Shown piece by piece: positions 6,599 to 7,046 of a DNA stretch of 7,046 nucleotides. The notes below the pieces were generated by a model that did not search any database, was not told where the DNA came from, and saw only the letters and a program-made list of their open reading frames with translations. The stretch is from UBA3941 sp035647175 (lineage in GTDB: Bacteria > Bacillota > Clostridia > Caldicoprobacterales > UBA3941), in NCBI GenBank assembly GCA_035647175.1, contig DASRNX010000105.1:1-7046 (forward strand), written 5' to 3'. A program made the position numbers and the translations under genes. Position 1 is the stretch's first letter; the number at the start of each line of letters is the position of its first letter.

Positions 6599-6606
6599 AT
6601 CACGAT

Positions 6607-6723
6607 TTAAACCACGGGCCTAATAATTTGTCCAATGTTTTCGTACAGCCAATTTGCCATTTCTATACAACCCTTGGCAATTTCCGGTTGACCCGATTTC
6701 AAATAGAAGGCTGCAAAGAGCAT
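6607..6723 (-). pseudogene. 3' fragment of an unknown gene cut by the IS605-type element
   Basis: From the ATG at 6723-6721, 38 codons run to TAA at 6607-6609. The product starts MLFAAFYLKSGQPEIAK and ends YENIGQIIRPVV, with an amphipathic, helix-like pattern reminiscent of TPR or other helical-repeat proteins; that is only a resemblance. The frame is open back through GAG (6726-6724) into the terminal bases of the mobile element, where a stop (TGA) appears. This suggests the gene continued upstream before the element inserted at 6726/6727, and that its 5' part lies beyond the right edge of the window. No ribosome binding site precedes the ATG. Confidence 0.4.
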
Positions 6724-6726
6724 CTC

Positions 6727-6936
6727 GTGAACTACTCATGACTAAAGTCACGAGCTTCTAGGTAAAAACCCAGAACTTTTCCTAATTCACCGCAAACTGC
6801 ATAAGTTATTACTAACCCAATGTCTCACATTTGCTCCAATAGCTAAAATTCTTAACTATGTCTATCTCTAGACTAGGCTATCCCCGCTGTCCCAGCGGTT
6901 CTGTCAATAGTTATCTAGGCTGTTTGGCCTAAACAG
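6727..6936 (-). ncRNA. predicted TnpB omega-RNA (reRNA) region
   Basis: TnpB nucleases use an RNA made from the 3' end of tnpB to the element end, with the guide supplied by flanking DNA. Here the minus strand shows a stem overlapping the tnpB stop (CTGTTT/AAACAG, 6936-6920), then a 6-bp stem CCGCTG/CAGCGG with a 3-nt loop (6898-6884), further AT-rich sequence, and the terminal hairpin (6754-6735). The 5' end is inferred and may lie further inside tnpB. Beyond 6727 the guide would read GAGATGCTCTTTGCAGCCTT. Confidence 0.55.
6735..6754 (-). other. subterminal hairpin of the IS605-type right end
   Basis: Eight paired positions (6735-6742 with 6747-6754) around a 4-nt loop, with one position (6738/6751) forming G-U in RNA. 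Such imperfect palindromes are recognised by TnpA as single-stranded DNA at the element end and also form the last stem of the omega RNA. The cleavage-side sequence TTCAC follows directly. Confidence 0.65.
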
Positions 6937-7046
6937 TTTAATCCTTCGTTCCTTATATTAACGGATGCATTAATGTCCCTGTCTAGCCTTGTGCCACAGG
7001 AACTGCATACCCATTCCCGTTCGCTTAGGGTTAACATTATATTCTT
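6915..7046 (-). CDS. tnpB: TnpB RNA-guided nuclease, C-terminal 43 residues (partial)
   Basis: The reading frame enters from the right edge and ends at TAG (6917-6915). The visible residues include LTLSEREWVCSSCGTRLDRD followed by INASVNIRNEGL. This is the standard end of IS605 OrfB/TnpB: the second CxxC of the zinc ribbon (CSSC, fragment residues 14-17) and the RuvC-III block RDINASVNI, whose aspartate (fragment residue 24) is a catalytic residue in the family. No stop or frameshift is seen in this part. The product would be an omega-RNA-guided DNA endonuclease that favours retention of the element. Only the tail is present, so intactness of RuvC-I and RuvC-II is unknown. Confidence 0.88.
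   Translation of the reverse strand, partial: KNIMLTLSEREWVCSSCGTRLDRDINASVNIRNEGLNCLGQTA

Larger units (their letters stand above)
6727..7046 (-). mobile_element. right end of an IS200/IS605-family element (partial)
   Basis: The element runs off the window at 7046. Its right boundary is set by the family-type end GAAGC...GTAGTTCAC read on the minus strand (6758 down to 6727). This end has a subterminal hairpin (6735-6742 with 6747-6754, one G-U in RNA, 4-nt loop) followed by TTCAC at 6731-6727. Inside lie the TnpB 3' end and the presumed omega-RNA region. The left end and any tnpA are outside the window, so transposition competence cannot be judged. There is no terminal inverted repeat, as expected of this family. 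Confidence 0.8.

Noticed and set aside
6541..6741. 66-codon plus-strand ORF
   Set aside because: It runs across the IS605 boundary and antisense to more protein-like minus-strand sequence, with no ribosome binding site.

Overview
The window looks like chromosomal DNA of a low-to-moderate GC Firmicute, most likely a clostridium-type anaerobe. The reasons are consensus housekeeping promoters (TTGACA, 17 bp, TATAAT), strong purine-rich Shine-Dalgarno sites, a YacP/Rae1-type nuclease domain (a Firmicutes family), a GGGACGTCCC/TGACA repeat of a kind I associate with clostridial genomes, and an IS605-type TnpB end. Genus cannot be fixed from this stretch.

Layout: positions 1-452 hold no large gene. 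They contain a possible 50-codon ORF (59-211) carrying a perfect 9-bp inverted repeat, then a near-consensus promoter (275-303) and a 5' leader of about 140 nt with a long-range 10-bp pairing. These lead to a Gfo/Idh/MocA oxidoreductase gene (453-1556, +). A strong 16-bp stem terminator (1600-1642) separates it from the convergent gene at 1741-4401 (-). That gene encodes an 886-residue protein in which a complete EF-G/Tet(M)-like translational GTPase is fused to a complete YacP/Rae1-type NYN ribonuclease domain. The divergent intergenic region (4402-4827) carries a hairpin, a perfect consensus promoter and a leader of about 180 nt for putP, a sodium/proline-type symporter (4828-6342, +).

Downstream of putP the sequence becomes accessory in character. 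There is a tandem REP-like repeat/hairpin (6353-6407), two short protein-like minus-strand fragments (6420-6539 and 6607-6723), and the right end of an IS200/IS605-family element (6727-7046, running off the window). The element shows the last 43 codons of TnpB, a presumed omega-RNA region and the terminal hairpin. It abuts one of the fragments and probably split that gene.

No shared pathway links the three large genes, which appear to be separate transcription units. The most interesting item is the fused GTPase-ribonuclease. Each half belongs to a family that acts at the ribosomal A site, so the chain suggests one machine that docks on the ribosome and cuts the mRNA there. It should not be read as a tetracycline-resistance gene without evidence.
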